A program made the translations under genes and the position numbers. Under the pieces are notes generated by a model that saw only the letters and a list, made by a program, of their open reading frames with translations, was not told where the DNA came from and searched no databases. A DNA stretch of 64,000 bases from Bradyrhizobium sp. BTAi1. GTDB lineage: Bacteria > Pseudomonadota > Alphaproteobacteria > Rhizobiales > Xanthobacteraceae. Shown here piece by piece: positions 26,855-36,707 of this stretch; position 1 is the stretch's first letter, and each line of letters starts with the position of its first letter. The stretch is taken from positions 1,054,001 to 1,118,000 of the forward strand of contig NC_009485.1 in the NCBI RefSeq assembly GCF_000015165.1. Reading direction: 5' to 3'.

Positions 26855-28276
26855 ATGACGATTGAACCGATTGGCGCAATCACGCTTCTGCTTGGACTGC
26901 TCGGCCTGTTCGTCGAGGAAAGCTTCATTGTCTATGTCTTCTTCGGCACGACGCTCCTCGGCGCTGCCGGCGCGATCATCCTGGATTCGCTGGGCGGCAC
27001 GACGATTCAGCCGGCGCATCTGCTGCTCGGCTTCGTGATGATCAAGCTTCTTGGAAACCGGGAGGTGCGCTCCGGCATGCGGCACGCGGTGGTGTTCGGC
27101 ACCCCCGGCTTCTGGTTTCTTCTCACGGCCATCTACGCCACCCTGACCGCTTACCTCATGCCGCGGCTGTTCTATGGCGAGACGTTCACCTTCGTCGTTC
27201 GCGCCCAGGGCGAGAACCACGCGGTGCCGCTGGCCCCGACGACATCGAATCTGACGCAATCGATCTATTTCATCGGCAATTGCGCATGCTTCCTGATCCT
27301 GGCGGGCTATGGCGGCTCAGAAAGGGGCCGCAACACGCTCGCGCGGGCCGGGCTGATGTGCGTCATGCTCAATCTGGCCTTTGCCGTGATCGACCTCGTA
27401 ACCTATGCGACGAACACCGGCGACCTGATGGCGTTCATCCGCAACTCGACCTATTCGATGCTGAGCGATCGCGAGCTGGCGGGTTTCAAGCGGATCGTCG
27501 GCTCGTTCGTCGAGGCCTCGAGCTTCGGATATGCCACGCTGGGATATTTCGCCTTCACCTCGACGCTGTGGCTGCGCGGCGTTGCGCCGAAAATGACGCT
27601 GCTGCTGAGCTCATTGTCGCTGCTGGCGCTGCTGTTCTCGACCTCGACGACCGCCTATGTCGGGCTCGCGATCTATGTGTTCGTGGAGTTCGGGCTGCTG
27701 TCCTATAAGCTTTTGCTGAGGCCGTCGCGCCCGGAAGTCATCTTCGTCATCTTTGGCCTGCCCTTCATTCTGGCTTTGATCGTGGTCATGATCTGTCTGA
27801 ATGACCCCGTATACGCCTATGTCACCGATCTCCTGGACACGCTCGTCTTGAACAAGATGTCAACGTCTTCGGGCGTCGAACGGTCGAATTGGAACAGTCA
27901 GGCGTTTCAGAACTTTCTCGATACTTACGGGTTCGGCGTCGGCAATGGCAGCGTTCGTGCCTCCAGCTTTCTCGTCGCCGCCATTTCCAGCCTGGGTGTC
28001 CTCGGTGCGACATGTTACGCGCTTTTCCTGCTGTCCATCTGGTTTCAGGCGCGGGAACCTGAGCCAGAGCACATCACGCATATCCAGAGCGCTGCCCGTT
28101 CGGCTTGTCTGGCGTGGTTGATCGCGGCGTCCACGTCGGGTGGCTTCATCGACCTTGGCCTGTCGTTTTCGGCCTTTGCAGCGCTTGGCTCGGTCAAGCT
28201 GCTATCGCCCAGAAACAGCTCGGCGGCGCTGGAGGGGCTCTCCGCAACGGAGTGCGCGCCTCCGCTGGCGCGATGA
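26855..28276 (+). CDS. Second Wzy-like polymerase/O-antigen-ligase-type membrane protein
   Basis: A 473-residue protein with about 11 hydrophobic helices and a large loop at about 330-365 containing STSSGVERSNWNSQAF and GFGVGNGSVRASS, the arrangement of Wzy/EpsK-type polymerases. Sequence similarity to the polymerase at 15005 is not obvious by eye. It lies between a glycosyltransferase and a secreted hydrolase, as a polymerase of the second EPS system would. The assignment to polymerase rather than ligase rests on topology and context. Confidence 0.78.
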   Translation: MTIEPIGAITLLLGLLGLFVEESFIVYVFFGTTLLGAAGAIILDSLGGTTIQPAHLLLGFVMIKLLGNREVRSGMRHAVVFGTPGFWFLLTAIYATLTAYLMPRLFYGETFTFVVRAQGENHAVPLAPTTSNLTQSIYFIGNCACFLILAGYGGSERGRNTLARAGLMCVMLNLAFAVIDLVTYATNTGDLMAFIRNSTYSMLSDRELAGFKRIVGSFVEASSFGYATLGYFAFTSTLWLRGVAPKMTLLLSSLSLLALLFSTSTTAYVGLAIYVFVEFGLLSYKLLLRPSRPEVIFVIFGLPFILALIVVMICLNDPVYAYVTDLLDTLVLNKMSTSSGVERSNWNSQAFQNFLDTYGFGVGNGSVRASSFLVAAISSLGVLGATCYALFLLSIWFQAREPEPEHITHIQSAARSACLAWLIAASTSGGFIDLGLSFSAFAALGSVKLLSPRNSSAALEGLSATECAPPLAR

Positions 28277-28375
28277 GCGGTGTCGGTCGCGCGCAGGAGC
28301 GATGTCCTGGGGGCAGCGGACGCGACCGACATGCGGTACGTTCGACCCGTCGCGTGAACCCGCATGGAGCGTGGA

Positions 28376-30208
28376 ATGACGAATCCATTTGGCCTCGCTC
28401 CAGCTGCAGACGTCGACCACCAGCGACGTGCTGATCGCCGTCCCTCTTCAACGGGTTGCGGTAGTCTTGTCCGATGGGCCGGGGGCGTGGTGCTGTGTGC
28501 GCTGCTGGCGGGGGGACTCGCGGAGCGGGGTGCGGCTCAGGAGCGCTCGTCGGCCGTCGCGGATCGACGGGACGATCTGAGCCCGTGGGGCGCGGCATCC
28601 GGCGCGGAATGGTTCAACGCGTATCCGCAATTCATGCCGGTGCTCAGGCGTGCCGGCGTGGGCTGGCTGCGCGGGTTTTATGAATGGCAGATCATCCAGC
28701 CGGTCCCCGGACGCTGGAACTTCACGCTTCCAGACGCGCTGGTCCGGACCGCCCGCGCGAATGATGTTCATCTCGTCGGCGTGCTCGCTTATCTCGCACC
28801 CTGGGCGTCCGCCGATGGCGGGACACGACAATTCCCGATCAAGGACATCCGTTTCTGGCGGGATTATGTGGACGGCCTGGTCACAAGGTATCATGCCGAT
28901 ATCAAGTATTGGGAGATCTGGAACGAGTTCAACGGCAGCTTCGCTCCTGGCGGCACGCCGGCGCAATATGCCGAACTCGTTCGTGAAGCTGCCATCGCAG
29001 CAAAGAAGATCGACCCGAACGCCAAGATCGGCATGAGCGTCGCCAGCTTCGACGTCAACTTTCTCGACGCGGCGATCAAGTCCGGCGCGGCGGGTCATTT
29101 CGATTTCGTCTGCGTTCATCCCTACGAGTATCTCGCCGAACTCGCTGCTGGAGGTGAGCCGGCCTTTCTGAGCATGACCACCTCGCTGCGCAACATGCTC
29201 AAGGCAAATCATCAGTCCGAGCGGCTTCCATTATGGATCACCGAGATCGGATCGTCGGCGCCGACCAGGCCGGATCAGGCCGCGGACGACACGCAAGCGG
29301 TTCTGCTGACCAAGGCCTATCTTCTCTCGATCGCGGCCGGCTTCGAGCGCGTGTTCTGGTTCGAGGCGCGCGGACCGTCCTACGGCAAGGGGACTGACTA
29401 TGGTCTCATCCGCGAAGACATGTCGCCGCGCCCATCGCTGACGTCGCTCAAGACCTTGACGGATGTGCTGGGGCAGGAGCCCAAGGCTGCCGGGTGGCTG
29501 AATCTGGGCGACGGAATTTATGGCTTCCTGTTCGACGGGGCGAAGGGCGCGGTACTCGCCGCGTGGACGGCTCCAAGACACGACACCAGGATCACCTTCG
29601 ATAGCGAGGTTCTGATCACGGCGCCGAGCGGCGCAAGTACAACGGTCGGGGCAGGGACACCGGTTTCGATTTCATCGAAGCCGGTCTTGCTGACCGGCCT
29701 GTCGCCGCGCCTGATCGAGATGGCTCGGAAGAACCGCGACGCGCCGTATCCTTGGGCTGCCAGCGCGGCAGGCAACGTCGCCGTGGCCAGACTGGGCGAT
29801 GACAGTCAAGCGGGCGCGCTGAGCCAGATCCGGCAAGATACGACGGTGGCCGAGCAGGGCGCGCGCCGGATGAATTTCGCGAGGGCCGACAAAGAGGGGC
29901 ACTACGCCTATTTTCGCGTCGATCCGGCATTCCTGGGGCTCGGCGCGAAGCAGGTGGAGATCACCGCGGTGGTTCGGCGCGCAAAGCCGGGTGAGATCGC
30001 CGGAATGAGCGTTGACTATGAATCGACGCGCGGCTACGTCGGCGCCGATTATCGGACTATACCAGATGGCGATCAGTGGACCGAGCTGAGTTGGCGCCTG
30101 TCTGATGCGAATTTCGCGGGCGCATGGGGGTGGAATTTCCGCCTCAATGCGATCGCATCGCCGAACGAGCTCCTGATCAGAGAGGTTCGGGTGAAGAAGC
30201 TTGATTAA
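28376..30208 (+). CDS. Secreted clan-A glycoside hydrolase (GH39/GH5-like)
   Basis: A 610-residue protein with a signal or anchor at about 33-55. A TIM-barrel glycosidase follows: WGAASGAEWFNAYPQ start, acid/base Glu184 in YWEIWNEFNG, HPYEY near 248-252 and nucleophile Glu290 in LWITEIGSS. The last 170 residues form a beta-sandwich-like module. ATG 28376 is preferred to ATG 28364 because GGAGCGTGGA then serves as ribosome site. It could trim or release polymer in the periplasm or outside the cell. The exact GH family needs a profile search; GH39-like is the best guess. Confidence 0.85.
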   Translation: MTNPFGLAPAADVDHQRRADRRPSSTGCGSLVRWAGGVVLCALLAGGLAERGAAQERSSAVADRRDDLSPWGAASGAEWFNAYPQFMPVLRRAGVGWLRGFYEWQIIQPVPGRWNFTLPDALVRTARANDVHLVGVLAYLAPWASADGGTRQFPIKDIRFWRDYVDGLVTRYHADIKYWEIWNEFNGSFAPGGTPAQYAELVREAAIAAKKIDPNAKIGMSVASFDVNFLDAAIKSGAAGHFDFVCVHPYEYLAELAAGGEPAFLSMTTSLRNMLKANHQSERLPLWITEIGSSAPTRPDQAADDTQAVLLTKAYLLSIAAGFERVFWFEARGPSYGKGTDYGLIREDMSPRPSLTSLKTLTDVLGQEPKAAGWLNLGDGIYGFLFDGAKGAVLAAWTAPRHDTRITFDSEVLITAPSGASTTVGAGTPVSISSKPVLLTGLSPRLIEMARKNRDAPYPWAASAAGNVAVARLGDDSQAGALSQIRQDTTVAEQGARRMNFARADKEGHYAYFRVDPAFLGLGAKQVEITAVVRRAKPGEIAGMSVDYESTRGYVGADYRTIPDGDQWTELSWRLSDANFAGAWGWNFRLNAIASPNELLIREVRVKKLD

Positions 30209-30408
30209 CGCGCTCTTGACGTTGCGCCGGGGTCCTTCAGGCCCTGTCGCCTGCAGCCTTGGATCGCAATTGGCCCGCCCCTCATCAGGCCAAGATGAGG
30301 CAGAGGGCCCGACCTTCTGTTTCCAGATTTTTCTGATCTCAACGTATTCGCGCCGGTGAAGCGTAGCTCCGCTGCAGGTGTAAGGCGCAAAAGGCATGGA
30401 GGGCTGGT

Positions 30409-31047
30409 ATGATCGGGTTCAAGGGTTTCAAGGACGTGCGGCGGCTGCTGTGCATCGGCGCCCATTCGGATGACATCGAAATCGGGGCCGGAGGCACGGT
30501 GCTGCGGATCATGCGCGAGAATCCCGACGTCGCTGTCACCTGGTGTGTCCTGTCAGGCAATGAGGTGCGGCAGCAAGAAGCCCGGCTCGCCGCCGAATCC
30601 TTGCTGGGCCCGGACAAGAAGCTCTCGCTGCTGTTGAGGGAATTTCCCGATGCCTACTTCCCGGAGCAGCGTCGGAGCATCAAGGAGTTCTTTGAACAGT
30701 TCTTGAAGCCGTCCGATCCGGATCTCATTTTGACTCATGCGCGCCACGACGCTCATCAGGATCATCGCCTGGTCAACGAGCTGACCTGGAACACGTTCCG
30801 GTCGCATCAGATCTGGGAATATGAAATACCGAAATGGGATGGCGATCTCGGTCAGCCCAACCTCTACGTTCCAGTGGAGCCTGATGACGTCACCCGGAAG
30901 TTGAATGCGCTCCGTGTGTTCACCAGCCAGAGAAGCAAGCACTGGTTCGACGAGGAGACCTTTCGCTCGCTCCTCAGGCTTCGCGGCCTTGAGAGCAACA
31001 GTCGCTATGCCGAGGCCTTTACGGCCCGGAAGTTCGTGGTGGGGTAA
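30409..31047 (+). CDS. PIG-L/LmbE-family deacetylase
   Basis: A 212-residue cytoplasmic zinc-dependent N-deacetylase-like protein. The metal site is visible as AHSDDIE (18-24) and HDAHQDHR (113-120). GGAGG lies just upstream of the ATG. Family members remove N-acetyl groups from GlcNAc-type sugars (GlcNAc-PI, mycothiol precursor) or from antibiotic intermediates. It begins the cassette that also holds an aminotransferase, C-methyltransferase and cytidylyltransferase, so it probably deacetylates an amino sugar or its acyl derivative; the substrate is inferred only. Confidence 0.9.
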   Translation: MIGFKGFKDVRRLLCIGAHSDDIEIGAGGTVLRIMRENPDVAVTWCVLSGNEVRQQEARLAAESLLGPDKKLSLLLREFPDAYFPEQRRSIKEFFEQFLKPSDPDLILTHARHDAHQDHRLVNELTWNTFRSHQIWEYEIPKWDGDLGQPNLYVPVEPDDVTRKLNALRVFTSQRSKHWFDEETFRSLLRLRGLESNSRYAEAFTARKFVVG

Positions 31048-31124
31048 AGCGGCTGTCGTGCAGATCTGGCAGATGTCACCAGATCGGATCGATGGAAGCT
31101 TGTTTTGCGGATTTGAGACCGACG

Positions 31125-32219
31125 ATGCGCGGCCGACGACTGTTCATTAATGGAAAATATCTCGGCGCCGGCCCTACCGGCGTGCACCGGGTCGCTGACG
31201 AGCTCATTGCTCAGCTCGCGAGCCGGCGCGACGAGCTTGCTGGACTGTTCGCGGAGCCCACCACCATCGTGGTGCCGAGGACCGTGGCAAAGTCCCGTCA
31301 CCAGTTCGAGATGAAGCAGGCGGGTTTCCTCACAGGCCAGCTGTGGGAGCAACTCGACCTCCCGAGGGCCGCGCGGTCGGGGCTGTTGCTCAGCCTGTGC
31401 AATCTCGCGCCGATGATCAGCACGTCCGCGGTCACCATGATCCATGATGCGCAGACCTTCTCGACGCCGGAATCATATTCGAGCGCGTTTGCCCGCTGGT
31501 ATCGCTACGTCCTGCCGACCATCGGCAGGAGACATCGCAAGATACTCGCCGTCTCCCACTTCACCGCGAAACAACTGGTCGACTTCGGGGTGACGACGGC
31601 CGACCGGATCGCGGTGGTTCCCAACGGGGTCGATCATGTCCTGCGGGTTCCGTCCGAGCCCGGCATCTTCGATCGGCTCCAGCTTGGCGAGACGAAATTC
31701 GTCGTCGCGTTGGCCAATACGCAGCGGCACAAGAATGTCGGTCTGTTGCTGAAGGCGTTCGCGGATGAACGCCTGAAGCCGATCCGGCTGGTTCTTGTCG
31801 GCGGCGAGGGGGCCCAGGCCTTCGCGGCGCTGGGCCATGTCGTTCCCGACAATGTCCGGTTTGCCGGCAGGGTCAGCGATGGCGAGCTCCGCGCACTGTT
31901 GGAACGGGCCGTCTGCGTCGCCTTTCCCTCGACCACCGAAGGCTTTGGCCTCCCGCCATTGGAAGGAATGCTGCTTGGCTGTCCCGCGGTCGTGGCGCCC
32001 TGCGGGGCTTTGCCGGAAGTGTGCGGCGACTCCGCGATCTACGCGTCGGCTGATGATCCGCGAGAATGGGTCGAGGCGATCTCGTCGTTGGCCAACGATC
32101 CACTATGCTGGAACCGCTATTCCCAGAACGGGCGCGAGAGGGCGAACATATTCACCTGGCGCGCGGCCGGGGACAGGCTGATGGACGTGCTGAGATCCAT
32201 CCAGGGAACCCAGATCTAG
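31125..32219 (+). CDS. Glycosyltransferase family 4, paralogue of the enzyme at 51208
   Basis: A 364-residue GT-B enzyme. The N-terminus has RRLFINGKYLGAGPTGVHR, followed by MIHDAQTFSTPESY and AVVPNGVDHVL; the donor site is FPSTTEGFGLPPLEGMLLG (about 268-286). Each of these blocks has a close counterpart in the leftward enzyme at 51208-52338, so the two are paralogues. ATG 31125 is chosen over 31092 because it begins right at the family N-terminus, though neither has a strong ribosome site. It follows the PIG-L gene by 77 bp. Confidence 0.9.
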   Translation: MRGRRLFINGKYLGAGPTGVHRVADELIAQLASRRDELAGLFAEPTTIVVPRTVAKSRHQFEMKQAGFLTGQLWEQLDLPRAARSGLLLSLCNLAPMISTSAVTMIHDAQTFSTPESYSSAFARWYRYVLPTIGRRHRKILAVSHFTAKQLVDFGVTTADRIAVVPNGVDHVLRVPSEPGIFDRLQLGETKFVVALANTQRHKNVGLLLKAFADERLKPIRLVLVGGEGAQAFAALGHVVPDNVRFAGRVSDGELRALLERAVCVAFPSTTEGFGLPPLEGMLLGCPAVVAPCGALPEVCGDSAIYASADDPREWVEAISSLANDPLCWNRYSQNGRERANIFTWRAAGDRLMDVLRSIQGTQI

Positions 32220-32376
32220 GATTGGTTGCGGGGGACGTTAAGTGATAATCAGATTGCGGCGCAGACGATTGCTTGTTCAGGCGCTGGACATGATCACGTC
32301 GTGCAAGACATGTAGGTGAATATTTTGGAAGTCGTTTTCGGCCTCGCGCCGTGTCATTATTTGGGAAGTGGAAGTC

Positions 32377-33261
32377 ATGGCTAGCTTTGAGGTTATCGCG
32401 ATGGCGCTGGCGCCACAGCGATATCTCTCCAAATTTTCGGACTATTATTTGCGTCTTGGTGCAAGTCGGGTTCGCATCTTCTTCGATGGCTCTCTGCAGG
32501 AAAGCTCTCCGCCATCCGGTGTTGAACTCGTCGAGTGCGACGATGAGTTCTGGCGTACAGCCAAGGTGCCGCGTCCGGCCGCGGTCGAGGACCGTCAGCG
32601 GCTCGTCTATAATCGCGCTTATGCGAGCGCGCGCTCGGACTGGGTTCTGATCGTCGACATCGACGAGTTCGTGTTCGGAGACGGATCGCTGTCCGCCGTC
32701 CTCGCTCAGGCAAGCGGGAAGTATGAGGTCGTTCGCTTTGGTTCGGCGGAGGCCGTGTTTATCGACGGAGATCGGATTTCCAGCGATTATGGCGCGAAAG
32801 CCTTCAGGAGGCCGTGCAATCGCTACCTTGCCGCGATCCTGCCGCATCTGATCTATCCCGGGCTGGGGCATCTCTTCATTCGCGGCTTGCTCGGCCACTC
32901 TCGGGGAAAGCAGGCTGTTCGCGCCGGTATCCCCGGCCTCACGCTCGATATTCACGACGCAACGGCCGACGGCACGGTCCTCAGAGAATATGCGGCGTCC
33001 GAAGGGCCATCGCCGCTCTACCTGGCTCATTTTGATGCAATCAGCTTCGTGCAGTGGCGTCAGAAATGGGAGCGGCGTGTGGCGGCTCAGGACGTCAAGG
33101 AGATGGGGCGGAAGCGGGAGAGGCAGCTCGACCTGTATGAGAAGCAGGCCCGCCACGGAACGGAAGAATCGCTGTTCCGGCGGCTTTATTGCCTGAACGA
33201 CCTGCAGTTCAACGTCCTGCGTGCCCTCGGATTGCTGGTGGTCGATCGCGCCGTATTCTAG
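32377..33261 (+). CDS. Glycosyltransferase family 2-like (Glyco_tranf_2_4 type)
   Basis: A 294-residue protein starting with ASFEVIAMALAPQRYLSKF, then RIFFDGS and the DXD-type motif IVDIDEFVFG (about 90-99), followed by a block with LYLAHFDAISFVQWRQKW. This is the short GT2 relative that includes GT92-like enzymes. ATG 32377 follows GGAAGTGGAAG. It lies between the family 4 enzyme and the flippase, as a cassette glycosyltransferase would. The 157-bp gap before it is AT-rich and may hold a promoter. Confidence 0.83.
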   Translation: MASFEVIAMALAPQRYLSKFSDYYLRLGASRVRIFFDGSLQESSPPSGVELVECDDEFWRTAKVPRPAAVEDRQRLVYNRAYASARSDWVLIVDIDEFVFGDGSLSAVLAQASGKYEVVRFGSAEAVFIDGDRISSDYGAKAFRRPCNRYLAAILPHLIYPGLGHLFIRGLLGHSRGKQAVRAGIPGLTLDIHDATADGTVLREYAASEGPSPLYLAHFDAISFVQWRQKWERRVAAQDVKEMGRKRERQLDLYEKQARHGTEESLFRRLYCLNDLQFNVLRALGLLVVDRAVF

Positions 33262-33393
33262 CTTGTGACGTCGTTCCGGCTGCAGTACAGCAGGCCACCG
33301 GCCTGAAGTGCCGACAGGCGTGAACGTCAAGCGCGCCTCATTGCATCCTTTGCATCTTGGCCCAAGCGCAAGCGCCAGGTCGGTCGACATACG

Positions 33394-34914
33394 ATGAGCT
33401 CCGAAAAGACTGAGGCCGTAGCGAGGAAAATCGGCCGGCAGACGGCTGCCGGTGCGGTGGTGCTGGTCGCGCTCCGGTTGGCGACCCGGTCGATCGATCT
33501 CGTATCGCTTGTCGTGCTCGGGCGATTGTTGTCGCCGGCGGATTTCGGTCTCGTCGCCATCGCAATGTCGGTGATGATGGTGTTCGAGGCCGTGATGGAG
33601 CTGCCGGTGTTCTTCGCGCTGGTTGCGATCAAGAATCGCACCCGGGCCCACTACGACACAGCCTTCACGCTGCTGACGATCAAGGGCGCGCTGCTCAGCG
33701 CCATGCTGCTGCTGGTGGCTTGGCCGGTCGCCTACGTCTACAATGATGAGCGCCTGATCTGGCTGATCCTCTCGCTGGGGCTTGCTCCCGTGTCGCGCGG
33801 GCTGGGCAGCCCGCGCATGATCGATCATTCGGCGAATTTCAATTTCTGGCCGAACTTCGTCATGGAGACGTCGGGCAAGCTCGTCGGTTTTGTCCTCGCT
33901 GTCAGCCTGGCGTGGTCGACCAGGAGCTATTGGGCGCTGCCGGCGGGGACCATTGCCGTCCCGATCACGGCCTCGGCTATTTCCTACCTGTTCGCGCCCT
34001 ACCGGCCGCGTTTCGCTCTTGCCGAATGGCGGGCGTTCGGCAGCTTCCTGGGCTGGACCTCGGTGACCCAGGCGGTCGCCGCCACCAACTGGCAGATGGA
34101 TCAGCTGATCCTCGGTCACTGGGTCGATCGGTTCGAACTCGGTCGATTCGCGATGGCTTCGAACCTTGCGAGCATTCCCTGGCAGATCTTCATCGTGCAG
34201 GTGATCAGTCCACTGCTCGTGGCCTTTTCCCAGGTGAGGGAGAATGCGGCGCGGCTGCGGGGAGCCTATCGGAAGAGCGTCGCGACCATCGTCACCGTCG
34301 GCCTTCCCATCATGGTCGGGATGTCGCTGACTGCAGGCCCGATCGTTCAGCTGATTCTCGGCGACCAATGGTCGGAAGCGGGCGCGATGCTGCGATGGCT
34401 CGCTCTGGTCGCCGTTCCCTCGCTGTTCGTCGCGCCGCTCTCGCCGCTGTCGATGGCGCTCAACCAGACGCGCGTGCTGCTGTGGCTGGCGGTCGCCGAA
34501 CTGGCCCTGAAACTGCCGCTCACGCTCCTGGGCGTCTATTACGACGGGATTGAAGGGGTCCTCCTGGTTCGGCTGACCGTCAGCGCCGCGGTGGCGATCT
34601 GCTCGATGGTGGCTGCGCGCGATCTGATCAAGCTGCCGGTGATGGACCAGTTGCTCTCCTCATGGCGCGCGGTGCTCGGCGCAGCCGCCATGGCGGTGGC
34701 GGTGGTGCCGCTTCAGCTCTGGCTCGGCGCAGCCGGGACCACCGTCGCCAAGGTGACGTATCTGGCCGTGACGATCGCCGCCGGCGGGGGCGTGTATGTC
34801 GGGAGCGTATTCCTGTTATGGCGGCTGTCCGGCATGCCGGAGGGCATCGAGGCTGACGCCATCGGCGCGGCGGGTGCGCTGCTGCGCAAGCTCAGCCGTT
34901 CGGCTCCGGCCTAG
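33394..34914 (+). CDS. MOP-superfamily polysaccharide flippase (Wzx), copy 1
   Basis: A 506-residue protein with 12-14 helices. Wzx/RfbX landmarks are GRLLSPADFGLVAIAMS, FAPYRPRFALAEWRAF and WQMDQLILG. It should flip undecaprenyl-linked repeat units across the inner membrane. The protein at 45985 repeats all of these motifs in the same order with only small substitutions, so the window has two paralogous flippases. It ends 58 bp from the convergent aminotransferase; CGGCTG-ACT-CAGCCG (34919-34933) in the gap could form a small hairpin. Confidence 0.93.
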   Translation: MSSEKTEAVARKIGRQTAAGAVVLVALRLATRSIDLVSLVVLGRLLSPADFGLVAIAMSVMMVFEAVMELPVFFALVAIKNRTRAHYDTAFTLLTIKGALLSAMLLLVAWPVAYVYNDERLIWLILSLGLAPVSRGLGSPRMIDHSANFNFWPNFVMETSGKLVGFVLAVSLAWSTRSYWALPAGTIAVPITASAISYLFAPYRPRFALAEWRAFGSFLGWTSVTQAVAATNWQMDQLILGHWVDRFELGRFAMASNLASIPWQIFIVQVISPLLVAFSQVRENAARLRGAYRKSVATIVTVGLPIMVGMSLTAGPIVQLILGDQWSEAGAMLRWLALVAVPSLFVAPLSPLSMALNQTRVLLWLAVAELALKLPLTLLGVYYDGIEGVLLVRLTVSAAVAICSMVAARDLIKLPVMDQLLSSWRAVLGAAAMAVAVVPLQLWLGAAGTTVAKVTYLAVTIAAGGGVYVGSVFLLWRLSGMPEGIEADAIGAAGALLRKLSRSAPA

Positions 34915-34972
34915 CGGGCGGCTGACTCAGCCGACCTGGCCGGCCTCTCGGACATAATGCAGCTGCTGGGTC

Positions 34973-36310
34973 TCAGCTGAACTTCCTGAACACCGGCTTG
35001 ACCGGACGTCCCACGAGATAATGATCGACCCCGTCCTCGAGCGCGCTCCGATACACTTTGAGCGATTCGGCGATCGCCTCGATAGTCCGATCGATGTCTG
35101 CGTCGGTATGAGAGAAGCTGACGACGAGCGATGGGGTAATGATCCCGCGCTTGATCATCTCCTGGAGGAAGAGCGTCCTGAACGGCTGCGACGGCTGCTT
35201 GGCTGTATCGCGGGTCGCGAAAACCATGTTGCTGGCGCGGCCCAGCAGCTCGAAATGATCGCCGATGCCGAGCTCTTTGATTACCGGATTGACGCCGGCG
35301 CGCAGCCGTTCGCCTTGCCTGTGCAGATGCTCGATCACATGATCGTTGCGGTAGACCTGCATGGTGGCGATCGCCGCCGCCAGCGCGTGATTCTCGGCGC
35401 CATGGGTCGTCGATAGCAGGAACACGCGCTCGCGATCGTCGCGCAGCCCGCCGAGTTCCATCAGCTCGCGCTTGCCCGCCAGAGCCGAGACCGAGAAACC
35501 GTTGCCGATGCCCTTGCCGAAGGTCGACAGATCAGGGGTGATTCCATATTCCCTCTGGGCGCCGCCGACATTCCAGCGGAAGCCCGTGATCATCTCGTCG
35601 AGGATGAACACCGCGCCTTCCTTGCGGCACAGCGCCTGGACCGCGTGGAGAAAACCGGGCTGCGGCTCGACGGCTGTCGCCGCTTCCATGATCACGCAGG
35701 CGATCTCGCCGGGATGCTGCGCGAACAGCGATCGCAGGCTTTCGATGTCGTTGTAGCGGAACTGCAATGTCAGGTCCTGCACGACCTTCGGAATGCCGGC
35801 CGACATTGGCGTGTTGCCGATGAACCAGTCATCGGTCGAGAAGAATGGCTGGTCGCCGCAGCGCGCGATCAGGTCGCGGCCGGTATAGGCGCGCGCCAGC
35901 CGCACCGCGGCGGTGGTCGCGTCGGAGCCGTTCTTTGCGAACTTGACCATGTCGGCGCCCTCGATCAAGCCGAGGAATTCTTCCGCGCAGGTGAGTTCAA
36001 TTGTCGCAGGGCGGGTGTAGTTCTCGCCGAGCAGCATCTGCCGGTGCGCGGCTTCGACGACGGGCTTGTAGGCGTGGCCGAGCGTGACGGCCCGCAGCCC
36101 CATGCCATACTCGATGAACTCGTTGCCATCGATATCCCAGACGTGGCATCCCTCGCCCCGCGTCAAGAAGCTCGGAGCAAGCACCGGATATTGATCATCG
36201 CCCTTGGCGTACGTATGGGCCCCGCCGGGAATGAGCGAATGAGCCTTGGACCTCATCGCGAGGGACCGCTCAAAGGCGGCCGCATCAAGCTGTTTGTGGC
36301 GCGAGTTCAC
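34973..36310 (-). CDS. Class III PLP aminotransferase, glutamate-1-semialdehyde aminomutase-like
   Basis: A 445-residue fold-type I PLP enzyme. It begins with the HemL-like SLIPGGAHTYAKGDDQYP, has KFAKNGSDATTAAVRLARAYTGR (about 123-145, phosphate-binding side), VFILDEMITGFR (about 235-246) and the Schiff-base lysine in STFGKGIGNGF. Unlike true HemL it sits inside a sugar-nucleotide cassette and has no haem neighbours, so I expect it to aminate a keto-sugar or a small acyl/glyceryl unit. NDP-sugar aminotransferases usually belong to the DegT class, so this is atypical. It is the only leftward gene in this part of the cassette. Confidence 0.9.
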   Translation of the reverse strand: MNSRHKQLDAAAFERSLAMRSKAHSLIPGGAHTYAKGDDQYPVLAPSFLTRGEGCHVWDIDGNEFIEYGMGLRAVTLGHAYKPVVEAAHRQMLLGENYTRPATIELTCAEEFLGLIEGADMVKFAKNGSDATTAAVRLARAYTGRDLIARCGDQPFFSTDDWFIGNTPMSAGIPKVVQDLTLQFRYNDIESLRSLFAQHPGEIACVIMEAATAVEPQPGFLHAVQALCRKEGAVFILDEMITGFRWNVGGAQREYGITPDLSTFGKGIGNGFSVSALAGKRELMELGGLRDDRERVFLLSTTHGAENHALAAAIATMQVYRNDHVIEHLHRQGERLRAGVNPVIKELGIGDHFELLGRASNMVFATRDTAKQPSQPFRTLFLQEMIKRGIITPSLVVSFSHTDADIDRTIEAIAESLKVYRSALEDGVDHYLVGRPVKPVFRKFS

Positions 36311-36707
36311 GCAAATGACTCTGCTCTGTAATGTGTTCTGCTTTGAAATCGAACGTCAGCGCTGACTGAGCGTAGCTGCTGGCTCCTTGTAAACCTAGAC
36401 CATAATCCTGCACGTACCAAGCCCAAATAGACGGCTCGCGGTTGTAACGTTAAAATGGCCGGCAGGAGCGCAGTGTGGTATTTCTCATTGCGGCGTCTGA
36501 CGCAGTTGCCTAGACGAATGATATCGCAAGTCTTTTCAAACAGGCTGACGCAGCCGTCTCACGCGTGCCTCAATTTGCCGACCGGAGCGGCGCCGAGGTC
36601 CGTCATCGCATCGTGGTAAGCTCGATGATAACAGACGCGATCGATAATCGAGATGGTTCGTCCGGCCTGCGCGCGGCGGATCTCCGCCATCATCAGGGGT
36701 GAATGTG
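36311..36707. other. Divergent intergenic region, aminotransferase versus SDR enzyme
   Basis: About 400 bp without a gene, serving as the two-way promoter region. A leftward sigma-54-like element (GGGCTTGGTACGTGCA on the minus strand, 36409-36424) matches 8 of 12 consensus bases with correct GG-GC spacing. CTCGAT (36621-36626) and ATCGAG (36647-36652) form a possible stem. No firm promoter. Confidence 0.35.

Noticed and set aside
30260..30275. Sigma-54-like site upstream of the PIG-L gene
   Set aside because: Spacing is correct but four consensus positions fail, including one T of the TTGC box.
32152..34368. 738-residue open frame on the minus strand
   Set aside because: Antisense to the glycosyltransferase and flippase genes, both of which have clear family motifs.
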